A DNA stretch of 64,000 nt from Streptococcus intermedius SK54 = ATCC 27335 (GCF_000413475.1 NZ_ATFK01000003.1:1-64000); one strand, 5' to 3'. Numbered from the stretch's first letter, positions 51,303-61,094 are shown. Made by a program: numbers and translations. Notes: generated by a model not told the origin, from the letters alone.

Positions 51303-52154
51303 ATGAAGCGAAAAAGGATAAAACCAAATACTATTTTGGAATATGTTCTCTTGCTTTTGTTAGCAGCACTCTTTCTTTTTCCAATGCTTTGGATGGTTGT
51401 TTCTTCTATGAAGCCAGAGGCAGAAGTTTATAAAAATTTAACAGGTTGGCAGGCCTTTTTGCCAAGTTTTAATCCACTAAATTGGTTTAAACCATACCAA
51501 GAAGTATTGGCACGATTTAGTATTTTAACCTATTTGTCTAATAGCTTGTTTTATGCGGGGACTTTTGCTATCGGATCGATTATTATTAATTCACTGGCAG
51601 GGTTTGCATTTGCTAAAATAAATTTTTCGGGGAAAAAGTATTTATTTGGATTTTTATTGGGATTGCTTATCATTCCAATGGAAACTATGCTCATTCCTCA
51701 ATTTACGATTATCAATACTCTGGGGTTGGTCAATAATCGTTTAGCAGTTATTATTCCAGGTTTAGCAAGTATTTTTAATATCTATCTTTTTAGAAATTTC
51801 TTTATTGCTATTCCAGAGGAAATTATTGAATCTGCTAGAATGGACGGAGCTAGTATTTTACGTATTTTCTTTCGGATTATGTTGCCAATGTCAAAACCAG
51901 CAATTGCAACGGTTGGTGTGCTTTCCTTTATTTCCAGCTGGAATGATTATATTTGGCCTTTAATGGTGTTAACAGATTCTTCAAAATTTTCCATGCAAGT
52001 TGCTATTACTACAATCAATACGACACAGCCTGTTTACATCAATCAAGTAATGGCTGTGTTGACCATATCAACTATTCCACTGATTTTGGTTTATATCGTT
52101 GCTCAAAAATATATTATCCAAGGTTTAGGTGGATCAGGTACAGGGATTAAGTAG
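51303..52154 (+). CDS. Sugar ABC transporter permease (second subunit)
   Basis: A 283-residue MalG-type permease with about six helices. EAA loop: ESARMDGASILRIFFRIMLPMSKP. The start is taken as ATG 51303, 9 bases after AAGGAGG; an ATG at 51294 lies directly against that Shine-Dalgarno and is unlikely. It begins one base after the preceding stop, so the two permeases are made in tandem. Confidence 0.93.
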   Translation: MKRKRIKPNTILEYVLLLLLAALFLFPMLWMVVSSMKPEAEVYKNLTGWQAFLPSFNPLNWFKPYQEVLARFSILTYLSNSLFYAGTFAIGSIIINSLAGFAFAKINFSGKKYLFGFLLGLLIIPMETMLIPQFTIINTLGLVNNRLAVIIPGLASIFNIYLFRNFFIAIPEEIIESARMDGASILRIFFRIMLPMSKPAIATVGVLSFISSWNDYIWPLMVLTDSSKFSMQVAITTINTTQPVYINQVMAVLTISTIPLILVYIVAQKYIIQGLGGSGTGIK

Positions 52155-52161
52155 GTAATAT

Positions 52162-53625
52162 ATGAAAATAAACATTCAAAAAGCAAACGAATATATAGCT
52201 AATCACCGACATAAAGTAGTGAATCAGTACAGAGGCAAGCTTCACCTGTTGCCTCCAATTGGCTGGATGAATGATCCTAACGGGTTTGTCTATTTCAAAG
52301 GAGAGTATCATCTTTTTTATCAATTTCACCCTTATGATAGCATTTGGGGGCCTATGCATTGGGGACATGCAAAGTCGAGAGATTTGGTCCATTGGGAGGA
52401 ATTACCAGTTGTCTTAGCACCAAGTGAAACTTACGACCAAAACGGTTGTTTTTCAGGTAGTGCATTGGTTGTAGATGATAGATTGGTACTTATTTATACA
52501 GGCCATGTTGAAGCTGGTGAGGAGCGGATAGAAACCCAGTGTATTGCGACATCTAAAGATGGTATTGTTTTTGATAAATACGTTGGTAATCCTGTTATCT
52601 CACAAGAACAAATTCAAAGAATTGCGGATATTGCAGATTTTCGAGATCCGAAAATGTTCAAATATGGGAATATCTATTATACTGTTGTAGCTTCTAAAAC
52701 AGCTGATTCACGAGGTCAAATTCTTCTATTTGAATCAACAGATGGTTTCAATTGGCAATTCAAATCCGTTCTTCTGGAAGGAAATCAGGAAGAAGGAATC
52801 ATGTGGGAGTGTCCAGATTTATTTGAATTAGACGGTAAATGGGTGCTTATGATATCACCAATTGAAATGAAACGGCAGCAATATCAGTATTGGAATATCA
52901 ATTCAACGCTGGTCTTTATTGGGGAAATAGATTGGAAAATTGGACGCTTTAAAGTCGAACATCAACACGAAGTGGATGGTGGTTTGGACTTTTATGCTCC
53001 ACAGACCTGCGTGAATGATACAGGAGAGCGATATCTGGTTGCTTGGATGCAAATGTGGAATCGGACCATTCCTTCTCACGAACTGGGACATGGATGGTCT
53101 GGCATGATGACCTTGCCTCGTAAACTTTCCATAAAAAACAATTGCTTGTATCAAGAAATTCCTCGTAGCCTATTTCAACAATTGGATGTACAGGGGAAAA
53201 TTATTTTATCCGATAAAGAAGCTGTTTTGCGTCTTGAAAACAGTGTGAGACAACAGCAGTATATTCGTCTAGAATTAGAACAATTAGGTGATTTTGAACT
53301 TCAATATGCTAAAAATGAGCATAATCAATTCATTAAAATTGCTTATTCTCAAAAAAATCAAATATTAGAATTCAGTCGTGTAGGAGTGGGGTATGCAATT
53401 AAAGGAAAAGAAGAGCCGTATTCTGATACTCGCTATATGAGGTTAACATCATTGGACGAACCATTTATATTAGAACTTGCCCGCGATACAAATTCTTTAG
53501 AGTTGTTTATAAATGGTCAGACTATGTCTATGACTTTTTATGAAAAAAAGTTTGCCCATGATTTAGTATTGAAAAGAGAAAATAACTTTATAAAGGGGTG
53601 TTTAGAATTATATAATATTTCTTAA
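52162..53625 (+). CDS. GH32 sucrose/sucrose-6-phosphate hydrolase
   Basis: A 487-residue glycoside hydrolase family 32 enzyme that splits the fructosyl bond of sucrose or small fructans. The three catalytic motifs are present: WMNDPNGF (nucleophile Asp, about residue 38), FRDPKMF (transition-state Asp) and WECPDLF (acid/base Glu). No signal peptide, so it acts inside the cell. Because an ABC importer delivers unphosphorylated sugar, the likely substrate is sucrose or a short fructo-oligosaccharide rather than sucrose-6-phosphate. Pneumococcal counterpart: SusH/ScrB. The Shine-Dalgarno is weak (TAGGTAA). Confidence 0.93.
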   Translation: MKINIQKANEYIANHRHKVVNQYRGKLHLLPPIGWMNDPNGFVYFKGEYHLFYQFHPYDSIWGPMHWGHAKSRDLVHWEELPVVLAPSETYDQNGCFSGSALVVDDRLVLIYTGHVEAGEERIETQCIATSKDGIVFDKYVGNPVISQEQIQRIADIADFRDPKMFKYGNIYYTVVASKTADSRGQILLFESTDGFNWQFKSVLLEGNQEEGIMWECPDLFELDGKWVLMISPIEMKRQQYQYWNINSTLVFIGEIDWKIGRFKVEHQHEVDGGLDFYAPQTCVNDTGERYLVAWMQMWNRTIPSHELGHGWSGMMTLPRKLSIKNNCLYQEIPRSLFQQLDVQGKIILSDKEAVLRLENSVRQQQYIRLELEQLGDFELQYAKNEHNQFIKIAYSQKNQILEFSRVGVGYAIKGKEEPYSDTRYMRLTSLDEPFILELARDTNSLELFINGQTMSMTFYEKKFAHDLVLKRENNFIKGCLELYNIS

Positions 53626-53665
53626 CTTCTGCGATCTTTAGTTTATAAAATGCTTCTTATAAAAT

Positions 53666-53690
53666 AACCCAATCGTTTTTCGATTGGGTT
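53666..53690. terminator. Terminator after the sugar operon
   Basis: AACCCAATCG (53666-53675) pairs perfectly with CGATTGGGTT (53681-53690) around TTTTT. It lies between convergent genes; the flanks are AT-rich but neither has a perfect T run. Confidence 0.82.
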
Positions 53691-53733
53691 TGTGTGTATA
53701 AAAGTGAATAATTCATATAGTTCTCTACTAACT

Positions 53734-54963
53734 TTATAAATTCTGTTTAAAAAAATAAACTGTTTTTCTCCAAGAATCAATGCTATCTTGGAGCAGTCTT
53801 TCCCAAGGAATCTGATGATATCGATGATTTCCTTGATAAGCAACAGTTAACATATGTCTGCTATTGGGATATATAGCTAAATCTGAGACATATTTTTGAT
53901 TGACCTTTTTCAGAATATTTAAAGAAGCTTGATAAGCTGGCCAAATTTCGTCATTTGGAGATGCAATTAGTAAAATATTAGCTTGTATTTTTTCTACAGG
54001 AATGATACTTTGTGGATTGAAACTACAAAGTTGCTTAAAGAATCTTTGTTTTATTAACTTTATAATGGAAAAAGCTGTGTAAGGCAGTTCGTTATTATGA
54101 TAAGTCCAAGAAGAGGCCTTTGAATTTTTGTACCCTTTCAATCCTTCTAAAACTGCCATAGATGGGGAATTTAATACTAAGCAATGAATATCCGAAAACA
54201 AAGAGGCGGCAACTAAGGCAAATTCAGCTCCTTTTGAACGACCATATATTCCTATCCTATCAGAAGCAATATCGCTTTTTCCTTTAAGGAAATCAATTGC
54301 CTCTTTAATAATTTCTAACGGAATTTGATTTAGATTTTGATGTACCCCATCTAAGCCAAAATAAGCAAGTGCTAAACAGGCGAAGCCATGATTTGATAAT
54401 AGCTGAGCGATGTTTTGGGCTTTTTCAATTCGACCATCACTTCCGCTAAGTACGATGATAGCAGGCATTTGTTGTTGATTCTTTCTACAGAAAAGGCGAC
54501 CAATTGCTTGTTTAAATTGTACTTCATGGTAGTTGGTGTCTGGATCCAAATAATACCTTTCAAATTGAATTTCTTCTAGTATTTCTTCTTTTTGAATTAC
54601 TTGAATTTGTAGATGAAAGCTAGGAAATAAGGGGATGTTTTTGATGTTTTTAGATAATTTCTTCTTTTCTTGACTTGTTGGTTGGAGATTGAAAAATAAC
54701 CCCATTTCGCTTACTCCTGTGTAAGAACCAGAGATAGCAGGAGTTTTGTTTAGAGAGATGCTTCCTTTTGCGTTTGTCAGAAAAATAGCTTGAGACTGCC
54801 AAATAGTATCAGGAGATAAAGCCATTGATGTATTAATATTATAATAATCTCGACTAATCATTCGGACAGTTGCTTCTTGATAAGGATGTAAACCAGTAAT
54901 TCTGATATTAAAAGGTGAGTCAGCAAATAAATTAGGACTTTCTACAAAAATTTTTACAACCAT
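53734..54963 (-). CDS. Acyl-CoA thioester hydrolase/BAAT family alpha/beta hydrolase
   Basis: A 409-residue protein with the N-terminal beta-sandwich domain of the acyl-CoA thioesterase/bile-acid-CoA:amino acid N-acyltransferase (BAAT) family (about 5-135) and a C-terminal alpha/beta hydrolase domain. The catalytic triad is visible: nucleophile S243 in GRSKGAE, D338 in SPNDEI and H370 in NSRHM. BAAT proper has Cys at the nucleophile; Ser is the thioesterase variant. The natural substrate in streptococci is not established. It is 46 bases downstream of a MarR gene on the same strand and presumably regulated by it; a TGTTAAG half-site lies near its own Shine-Dalgarno region. Confidence 0.9.
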   Translation of the reverse strand: MVVKIFVESPNLFADSPFNIRITGLHPYQEATVRMISRDYYNINTSMALSPDTIWQSQAIFLTNAKGSISLNKTPAISGSYTGVSEMGLFFNLQPTSQEKKKLSKNIKNIPLFPSFHLQIQVIQKEEILEEIQFERYYLDPDTNYHEVQFKQAIGRLFCRKNQQQMPAIIVLSGSDGRIEKAQNIAQLLSNHGFACLALAYFGLDGVHQNLNQIPLEIIKEAIDFLKGKSDIASDRIGIYGRSKGAEFALVAASLFSDIHCLVLNSPSMAVLEGLKGYKNSKASSWTYHNNELPYTAFSIIKLIKQRFFKQLCSFNPQSIIPVEKIQANILLIASPNDEIWPAYQASLNILKKVNQKYVSDLAIYPNSRHMLTVAYQGNHRYHQIPWERLLQDSIDSWRKTVYFFKQNL

Positions 54964-55009
54964 TTTAACCTCCCTCTGTTAAGTGCGTTTCACACAGTAA
55001 TAAAAACAA

Positions 55010-55471
55010 TTAATCTAACCAGGGTAAAGTTTCCCATAGTAATTTTGTTTCTTTCATTAAGTTTTCAAATGAATCAATTATCTCGGGGGGATAATTATTC
55101 AAAATTTTTAACAGTTCTTGACTAAGATATTGCTGTTGCTCTTTATGAATTTTTAAAATTTTTTGACCTGTATCGGTTAGAACCAATTGATATCCGATTT
55201 TAGAGGTGCGAGATGGTAACTTTTTGACAAGATATTTTGTTTCTAATCTTTTTATCATCTGACTAATTGCAGAACGAGAAATATTTTGAAGTTTAGAAAG
55301 CTCTATCATGGAAATCTTATTATTTTTGCCAATTTCAACAATTGTATGAACTTCTGCAAGGGTTAAATTTTTAAATGCTTTAATCCAATGTTGCTGCTTT
55401 TCCAATTGTAAATAGGCTTGTATGAACGATTGAAATAATTGATTGAAAGAATATAGTTCTTTTTTATTCAT
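55010..55471 (-). CDS. MarR-family transcriptional regulator
   Basis: A 153-residue winged-helix regulator of the MarR family: KISMIELSKLQNISRSAISQMIKRLE (helix-turn-helix, in the wing region about 52-77), then TKYLVKKLPSRTSKIGYQLVLTDTGQKIL (wing). MarR repressors bind dyad operators and release them on phenolic or other ligands. A perfect 17-bp dyad sits between its promoter and its Shine-Dalgarno (GGAGGAG), so it is probably autoregulated. It co-transcribes with the BAAT-type hydrolase. Confidence 0.92.
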   Translation of the reverse strand: MNKKELYSFNQLFQSFIQAYLQLEKQQHWIKAFKNLTLAEVHTIVEIGKNNKISMIELSKLQNISRSAISQMIKRLETKYLVKKLPSRTSKIGYQLVLTDTGQKILKIHKEQQQYLSQELLKILNNYPPEIIDSFENLMKETKLLWETLPWLD

Positions 55472-55481
55472 AGCTCCTCCT

Positions 55482-55498
55482 TGTTAAGCTGCTTAACA
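55482..55498 (-). promoter_or_regulatory. MarR operator, perfect dyad
   Basis: TGTTAAGC-T-GCTTAACA, two perfect 8-bp arms around one base, immediately upstream of the regulator's Shine-Dalgarno and touching its -10. Confidence 0.8.
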
Positions 55499-55527
55499 TT
55501 ATAACAAAATCTTTGTATAGAAGTCAA
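55498..55527 (-). promoter_or_regulatory. Promoter of the MarR-hydrolase operon
   Basis: On the minus strand TTGACT (55522-55527), 18 bp, TATAAT (55498-55503). The operator covers the predicted transcription start. Confidence 0.75.
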
Positions 55528-55634
55528 TAGAGTAGGCTTCTATCTTGCGAATGTTTAGATCATATCTATGAAATACTTGTTATTTTTTAGTACTTTGTGT
55601 AGTTTAGCAAGCTCATTGAGGAAGGATCAGCTTG

Positions 55635-55657
55635 AAGTCTAGGAAACTAGGCTTTTT
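55635..55657 (+). terminator. Orphan terminator-like hairpin upstream of xseA
   Basis: AAGTCTAG (55635-55642) pairs with CTAGGCTT (55647-55654), one U-G, around a GAAA tetraloop, then more T. There is no plus-strand gene upstream of it. Confidence 0.6.
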
Positions 55658-55698
55658 ACACTTTTATGAATTCTGTCAATGATTTTTTATAGATAGTT

Positions 55699-55707
55699 TG
55701 GTATAAT
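55699..55707 (+). promoter_or_regulatory. Extended -10 promoter of the xseA-recN operon
   Basis: TGGTATAAT (hexamer 55702-55707), 46 bases before the xseA ATG; no clear -35. Confidence 0.7.
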
Positions 55708-55752
55708 AAACATTACAAATGAAGAAGAACTATAGGGGAAGAAAGGAGAGAA

Positions 55753-57093
55753 ATGGCTGAGTATTTATCTGTATCGACCTTGACTAAATATTTAAAGTTA
55801 AAGTTTGATAAAGATCCTTATTTAGAGCGGGTTTATTTGACAGGAGAAGTTTCCAATTTTCGCAAACGTCCGAATCATCAGTATTTCTCTCTCAAAGATG
55901 AAAAGGCTGTTATTCAGGCAACAATCTGGGGCGGAGTTTACAAAAAGCTAGGTTTTGACTTGGAAGAAGGCATGAAAATCAATGTTGTCGGCCGGATTCA
56001 GCTTTATGAGCCAAGTGGCTCCTACTCTATTATCATTGAAAAAGCGGAGCCCGATGGTGTAGGGGCTTTAGCAATTCAGTTTGAGCAGCTAAAAAAACGA
56101 TTAGGGAAAGAAGGCTTGTTTGAGACTCGATTTAAACAAACCTTACCACGATTTCCTAAGAAAATTGGGGTAGTGACTAGTCCTAGTGGTGCAGTGATTC
56201 GTGATATTATTACAACTGTTAGCCGTCGTTTTCCAGGAGTAGAGATTATTCTTTATCCAACCAAAGTACAGGGAGAAGGAGCTGCTACTCAGGTGGCAGA
56301 TAGTATCCGTCGTGCTAATACGCGAAGGGATTTAGATGTCCTTATCATCGGCCGAGGTGGTGGGTCAATTGAAGATCTTTGGTCATTTAATGAAGAAATT
56401 GTTGTCCGTGCCATTTTTGAATCTCAAATTCCAATCATTTCAAGTGTAGGGCATGAAACAGATACGACTTTGGCAGATTTTGTTGCAGATAGACGCGCTG
56501 CAACACCAACTGCCGCTGCAGAACTAGCAACGCCTGTAACAAAATTGGATCTCTTAGCGCACATACAGCAGCAACAAAATCGTTTGGCTACTGCTACATC
56601 TAATCGTCTTACTTATAATCGTGAGCGATGGGGTAAGTTGAGCCAGTCTGTCATTTTTCGTCAACCGGAACGATTATATGATGGCTATCTTCAAAAATTA
56701 GATCAATTAAATTTGCGACTCAAGCAACAAATTCGCGAATATTATAGTGAAGGGATGCAGCAAGCAAGGCTGTTAGAACATCGTTTGGAGGCTTTATCTC
56801 CCTTAAGGATGGTTCAGACTTATCAAGAACGTGCAGTCCAGTTGGAACGCCTTTTACGTAGCAATACGGCAGTGATTTATGATTACAAGGTAGCAGAAGT
56901 CAAGCGATTATCTGATGCATTGCTTATGTTGGATACCAGTCGAATTGTGGCTCGTGGCTATGCGATTGTTCAAAAAGACGACAAGGTGGTGTCGGGTGCC
57001 AAAGATATAGAAACAGGTGACAAGGTCAGTGTGGTTATGCGTGATGGTCATCTGGAAGTTGAGGTAAAAAATGTCAAAAGAAAAGAAATTTGA
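55753..57093 (+). CDS. xseA: Exodeoxyribonuclease VII large subunit
   Basis: XseA (446 residues) is the catalytic subunit of exonuclease VII, which degrades single-stranded DNA from both ends. The N-terminal OB-fold runs about 1-105 ([28 protein letters not shown], in part). The core catalytic region has [32 protein letters not shown] and [28 protein letters not shown] long coiled-coil tail binds XseB. GAAAGGAGAG precedes the ATG. Overlaps xseB by 23 bases. Confidence 0.97.
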   Translation: MAEYLSVSTLTKYLKLKFDKDPYLERVYLTGEVSNFRKRPNHQYFSLKDEKAVIQATIWGGVYKKLGFDLEEGMKINVVGRIQLYEPSGSYSIIIEKAEPDGVGALAIQFEQLKKRLGKEGLFETRFKQTLPRFPKKIGVVTSPSGAVIRDIITTVSRRFPGVEIILYPTKVQGEGAATQVADSIRRANTRRDLDVLIIGRGGGSIEDLWSFNEEIVVRAIFESQIPIISSVGHETDTTLADFVADRRAATPTAAAELATPVTKLDLLAHIQQQQNRLATATSNRLTYNRERWGKLSQSVIFRQPERLYDGYLQKLDQLNLRLKQQIREYYSEGMQQARLLEHRLEALSPLRMVQTYQERAVQLERLLRSNTAVIYDYKVAEVKRLSDALLMLDTSRIVARGYAIVQKDDKVVSGAKDIETGDKVSVVMRDGHLEVEVKNVKRKEI

Positions 57094-57283
57094 AGAAAAT
57101 TTAGCTGATTTAGAAGTCATTGTGCAAAAGTTAGAAAACGGAGATGTCCCTTTGGAAGAAGCGATTTCTGAGTTTCAAAAAGGAATGCAACTTTCAAAAG
57201 AACTTCAAGCAACCTTAGATAAGGCAGAAAAAACACTAGTCAAGGTTATGCAGGCTGACGGCACAGAAACGGAAGTGGAATGA
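57071..57283 (+). CDS. xseB: Exodeoxyribonuclease VII small subunit
   Basis: XseB (70 residues), the regulatory subunit that coats the XseA coiled coil. The family motif [33 protein letters not shown] (split here by length) is complete. Starts within xseA and overlaps ispA by an ATGA junction, so the three are translationally coupled. Confidence 0.96.
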   Translation: MSKEKKFEENLADLEVIVQKLENGDVPLEEAISEFQKGMQLSKELQATLDKAEKTLVKVMQADGTETEVE

Positions 57284-58182
57284 AACAAGACGAAAAATTG
57301 GTTAGAATTGGACGGACTATTGAGAATTTTTATGTTCAAAAGATGGTATCGGCTGATTTGATTGAAGCGATTCTTTACTCGATCAATGCAGGTGGCAAGC
57401 GGATTCGCCCTCTGCTGCTTTTGGAATTGTTAGAAGGTATGGGTTTGGAATTGACAGAGGCCCATTTTCAGGTGGCCGCAGCGCTTGAGATGATTCATAC
57501 TGGAAGTTTGATTCATGACGATTTACCAGCTATGGATGATGATGATTATCGTCGTGGCCGTTTAACCAGCCACAAAAAATTTGGAGAGGATATGGCTATT
57601 TTAGCTGGGGATTCGCTCTTTTTGGATTCTTATGCCTTAGTAGCAGAAGCGGCATTACCTAGTCAGATTAGGGCAAACTTAATTGCAGAATTATCTCAAG
57701 CTGCTGGAACCTTTGGCATGGTTGGAGGTCAAGTTCTTGATATGCAAGGAGAAGGTCGTGACGTTAGTTTGGAAGAGTTACAGGTTATTCATGCTAACAA
57801 AACTGGTAAGCTCCTGACCTATCCTTTTATTGCAGCTGGTTTGATTGCTGAACTAGCAGAACCGCAGCAAGAAAAATTAAGAAAAACGGGTCAATTACTT
57901 GGACTAGCTTTTCAGGTGCGAGATGATATTCTAGATGAGACAGCTAGCTTTGAGGACTTGGGGAAGACACCACAAAAAGATGTAGCAGCAGGGAAGGCCA
58001 CTTATCCAGCTATCTTGGGCTTGGATGGTGCTAAGCATTTCTTTGAAGAACAGTTGAGCGCAGCTGAGATTTTATTAGCAGAAGTAGAAATGGACATAGA
58101 TTTTTCAGGGTCTGCTATCAGAAAAATAATAGAAAGTTTGAGGCTGAATGACGAAGGAAAGAGTAGATGTTCTAGCTTATAA
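57280..58182 (+). CDS. ispA: Polyprenyl (farnesyl/geranyl) diphosphate synthase
   Basis: A 300-residue trans-prenyl synthase making geranyl/farnesyl diphosphate, precursor of undecaprenyl phosphate for wall synthesis. The first Asp-rich motif is [15 protein letters not shown] (about 83-97) and the second is [15 protein letters not shown] binds the diphosphate. The reading frame continues 35 bases into tlyA and adds about 11 residues (ending SRCSSL) beyond the usual family end, an unusually long overlap. Confidence 0.95.
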   Translation: MKQDEKLVRIGRTIENFYVQKMVSADLIEAILYSINAGGKRIRPLLLLELLEGMGLELTEAHFQVAAALEMIHTGSLIHDDLPAMDDDDYRRGRLTSHKKFGEDMAILAGDSLFLDSYALVAEAALPSQIRANLIAELSQAAGTFGMVGGQVLDMQGEGRDVSLEELQVIHANKTGKLLTYPFIAAGLIAELAEPQQEKLRKTGQLLGLAFQVRDDILDETASFEDLGKTPQKDVAAGKATYPAILGLDGAKHFFEEQLSAAEILLAEVEMDIDFSGSAIRKIIESLRLNDEGKSRCSSL

Positions 58183-58963
58183 GCAAGGTTTGTTTGAAAC
58201 GAGAGAACAAGCTAAACGAGGGGTCATGGCAGGTTTAGTTGTTGCCATTGCCAATGGTCAACGTTTTGATAAACCTGGTGAAAAAATTGATGAAAGTATG
58301 GAGTTGAAACTCAAGGGAGAAAAGCTCAAATATGTCAGTCGTGGTGGTTTAAAATTAGAAAAAGCTTTGCAGGTGTTTGATATTTCAGTTGAGGAGCAGG
58401 TCACGTTGGACATTGGAGCCTCGACAGGTGGCTTTACGGATGTTATGCTGCAAAATGGTGCACAGCAAGTCTACGCAGTAGATGTCGGCACGAATCAGCT
58501 GGCATGGAAACTCCGTCAAGATGAGCGAGTGGTCAGCATGGAGCAATTTAACTTTCGTTATGCTGAAGCAACTGATTTTGAGAAGATACCTAGTTTTGCC
58601 TCCATTGATGTCAGTTTTATCTCGCTTCATCTCATTCTACCAGCTTTGCATAAGGTTTTGGCTAAAAATGGAGAAGTTGTGGCACTCATTAAGCCGCAGT
58701 TTGAGGCCGGTAGAGAGCAAATTGGCAAGAATGGAATTGTAAAAGATAAAAAAGTGCATCAAGCAGTTTTAGAAAAAGTAACGGACTTTATGGTTGAAGC
58801 CGGATTCTCTGTCAAAGGTCTGGATTTCTCCCCTATTCAAGGTGGACATGGGAATGTGGAATTTCTGGCCTATTTAGAAAAAAGGCTTCACCCCGAAAAC
58901 CTAGTAAAGCCAATGATTACAACTGTCGTGGAAACAGCACATAAGGAATTTAAGGATGAATAA
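58148..58963 (+). CDS. tlyA: TlyA family rRNA (cytidine-2'-O)-methyltransferase/hemolysin-like
   Basis: A 271-residue protein with an N-terminal S4 RNA-binding domain ([25 protein letters not shown], in part) and an FtsJ-like SAM domain (LDIGASTGGFTDVMLQNG; VDVGTNQLAW). Mycobacterial TlyA methylates 16S and 23S rRNA; the streptococcal target is not established. It starts inside ispA and overlaps argR by eight bases. The order ispA-tlyA-argR-recN is a classical Firmicutes cluster. Confidence 0.94.
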   Translation: MTKERVDVLAYKQGLFETREQAKRGVMAGLVVAIANGQRFDKPGEKIDESMELKLKGEKLKYVSRGGLKLEKALQVFDISVEEQVTLDIGASTGGFTDVMLQNGAQQVYAVDVGTNQLAWKLRQDERVVSMEQFNFRYAEATDFEKIPSFASIDVSFISLHLILPALHKVLAKNGEVVALIKPQFEAGREQIGKNGIVKDKKVHQAVLEKVTDFMVEAGFSVKGLDFSPIQGGHGNVEFLAYLEKRLHPENLVKPMITTVVETAHKEFKDE

Positions 58964-59387
58964 AAAAGAAAGATTAGAAAAAATTAGACATTTTGTGTCG
59001 GACTATGAAGTTGGAACACAAGAAGCCATTGTAGAATATCTGAAACAATCGGGAATCACAGCAACACAGGCAACCATTTCACGAGACATTAAAGAGTTGG
59101 GAATTGTCAAAATTCCGCAGAAGGATAACACCTATATCTATGAATTACCAAAATCAGCTAGTACAAGCTTAAAATTAGCGGATAACAATATTTTAGACTC
59201 TGAGTTGTTAAGAAATATGATCAACCTTCGCCTTGTCCCTGGAAGCACAGCTTTTGTGAAGCGACAAATTGTAGAAGATTTTTCTGATGACATTTTTAGT
59301 ATTTTAGCGGATGATGACACAATCCTCCTTATTTTCCGTAATGAAGAAATGGCTCATAAGGTATTGGAAGAGATAAAAAATTGGTAG
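58956..59387 (+). CDS. argR: Arginine repressor ArgR/AhrC family
   Basis: A 143-residue regulator that controls arginine synthesis and catabolism genes. N-terminal winged helix (KKERLEKIRHFVSDYEVGTQEAIVEYL, in part; ATQATISRDIKELGI is the recognition region) and C-terminal hexamerising arginine-binding domain (about 75-143, with VPGSTAFVKR and LADDDTILLIFRNEEMA). Streptococci carry several ArgR paralogues; this is the recN-linked one, usually called AhrC/ArgR. The C-terminal GTDTI-type motif reads ADDDTIL. Confidence 0.93.
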   Translation: MNKKERLEKIRHFVSDYEVGTQEAIVEYLKQSGITATQATISRDIKELGIVKIPQKDNTYIYELPKSASTSLKLADNNILDSELLRNMINLRLVPGSTAFVKRQIVEDFSDDIFSILADDDTILLIFRNEEMAHKVLEEIKNW

Positions 59388-59394
59388 GTAGCCT

Positions 59395-61053
59395 ATGTTA
59401 CTTGAAATTTCCATTAAAAATTTTGCAATTATTGAAGAGGTTTCTCTCAATTTTGAGCAAGGCATGACCGTTTTGACAGGTGAAACGGGTGCTGGGAAGT
59501 CTATTATCATTGATGCTATGAATATGATGTTGGGAAGCCGAGCAACAACAGATGTGATTCGTCATGGCGCGCCAAAAGCTGAGATTGAAGGAATGTTTGC
59601 GATTGAACAGAGTAAAGCTTTGATTGAAATCTTTGAGCAGCAAGGGCTTGATATGACAGATGAGTTGATTATTCGACGAGAAATTTTCCAAAACGGTCGC
59701 AGTATCAGCCGTATTAATGGTCAAATGGTCAATTTATCCGTTTTGCGATCGGTTGGACAGCATTTGGTGGATATTCATGGTCAGCACGACCAAGAAGAGT
59801 TGATGCGTTCCCAGTTACATATTGCTATGTTGGACGAGTTTGGAGATGAAGTATTTTTTAAACTCAAAGCGGATTATCAGCAAACTTTTGATCAGTATCG
59901 TCAGTTGCGTAAGCAAGTCATAACGATTCAGAAGAATCAAGAAGAAAATAAGGCGCGAATTGATATGCTGGAATATCAGATTGCAGAGATTGAGGCGGCT
60001 AATTTAAGAGCTGGCGAAGATTTGGCATTAAACCAAGAACGCGATAAATTACTCAACCATAAGCAGATTGCAGACACTTTGACAAATGTCTACGCTATGC
60101 TGGATAATGAGGAATTTTCGAGTTTATCTAATATTCGAGCTGCCATGAATGATATGGAAGCTATCGAAGAGTACGATGTTACTTACAAAGAAATTGCGAC
60201 TAGTCTTTCTGAGTCTTACTATGTACTGGAAGACGCAACAAAGCGTTTGGAAGACATTCTAGATAACATGGATTTTGATGGTGATCGTCTCTTAGAAATT
60301 GAAAGGCGTCTAGATCTGATTTATAGCATTACTCGTAAATACGGTGGGCATGTGGATGATGTGTTAGCTTATTTAGAGCAAATTTCTAAAGAATATGCGC
60401 TTCTGACTGGAAAGAATCTCTCATCAAATGATTTGGATCAAGAGCTGAGAAAGCTAGAGAAAGATTTGGTCTCTCTAGCAGGTCGTCTGAGTCGGGAACG
60501 GCACGAATTAGCCCAGCAATTAGAAGCAGAGATTCAGCAAGAATTAAAAGATCTCTATATGGAAAAGGCGAATTTTCGAGTTCAATTTACCAAAGGAAAG
60601 TTTAGCCGCGAGGGAAATGAGCATGTTGAATTTTACATTTCGACTAATCCGGGCGAAGATTACAAACCGCTCGTTAAGATTGCCTCCGGTGGTGAATTGT
60701 CACGTTTGATGTTAGCAATCAAGTCTGCTTTTTCTCGTAAAGAAGGCAAGACAAGCATTGTTTTTGATGAGGTAGACACAGGCGTATCTGGACGTGTTGC
60801 GCAAGCTATTGCTCAGAAAATTCATAAAATTGGCTCCAATGGACAAGTTCTTGCCATCTCGCACCTGCCACAAGTGATTGCTATTGCAGACTATCAATTT
60901 TTCATCGAGAAAATATCAGATGAATATTCAACCGTTTCAACAGTTCGCTTGTTGTCTGATGAAGAGCGTATCGAAGAGATTGCTAAAATGTTAGCGGGTG
61001 AAAATGTGACTGAAGCAGCTCTCACTCAGGCTAGAGAACTATTGAAACAGTAA
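59395..61053 (+). CDS. recN: DNA repair protein RecN
   Basis: RecN (552 residues) is an SMC-like ATPase that gathers broken DNA ends for recombination. Walker A GETGAGKSIIIDA (about 29-41), a shortened coiled coil (150-370), the ABC signature ASGGELSRLMLAIK and Walker B SIVFDEVDTGVSG near the C-terminus. The gene starts seven bases after argR. It ends the operon; an unusual structured region with a BOX-like repeat follows. Confidence 0.97.
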   Translation: MLLEISIKNFAIIEEVSLNFEQGMTVLTGETGAGKSIIIDAMNMMLGSRATTDVIRHGAPKAEIEGMFAIEQSKALIEIFEQQGLDMTDELIIRREIFQNGRSISRINGQMVNLSVLRSVGQHLVDIHGQHDQEELMRSQLHIAMLDEFGDEVFFKLKADYQQTFDQYRQLRKQVITIQKNQEENKARIDMLEYQIAEIEAANLRAGEDLALNQERDKLLNHKQIADTLTNVYAMLDNEEFSSLSNIRAAMNDMEAIEEYDVTYKEIATSLSESYYVLEDATKRLEDILDNMDFDGDRLLEIERRLDLIYSITRKYGGHVDDVLAYLEQISKEYALLTGKNLSSNDLDQELRKLEKDLVSLAGRLSRERHELAQQLEAEIQQELKDLYMEKANFRVQFTKGKFSREGNEHVEFYISTNPGEDYKPLVKIASGGELSRLMLAIKSAFSRKEGKTSIVFDEVDTGVSGRVAQAIAQKIHKIGSNGQVLAISHLPQVIAIADYQFFIEKISDEYSTVSTVRLLSDEERIEEIAKMLAGENVTEAALTQARELLKQ

Positions 61054-61094
61054 ATAGGCTGACGTTGTTTGTCTCCTTCGTTATGCCAAAGTTC

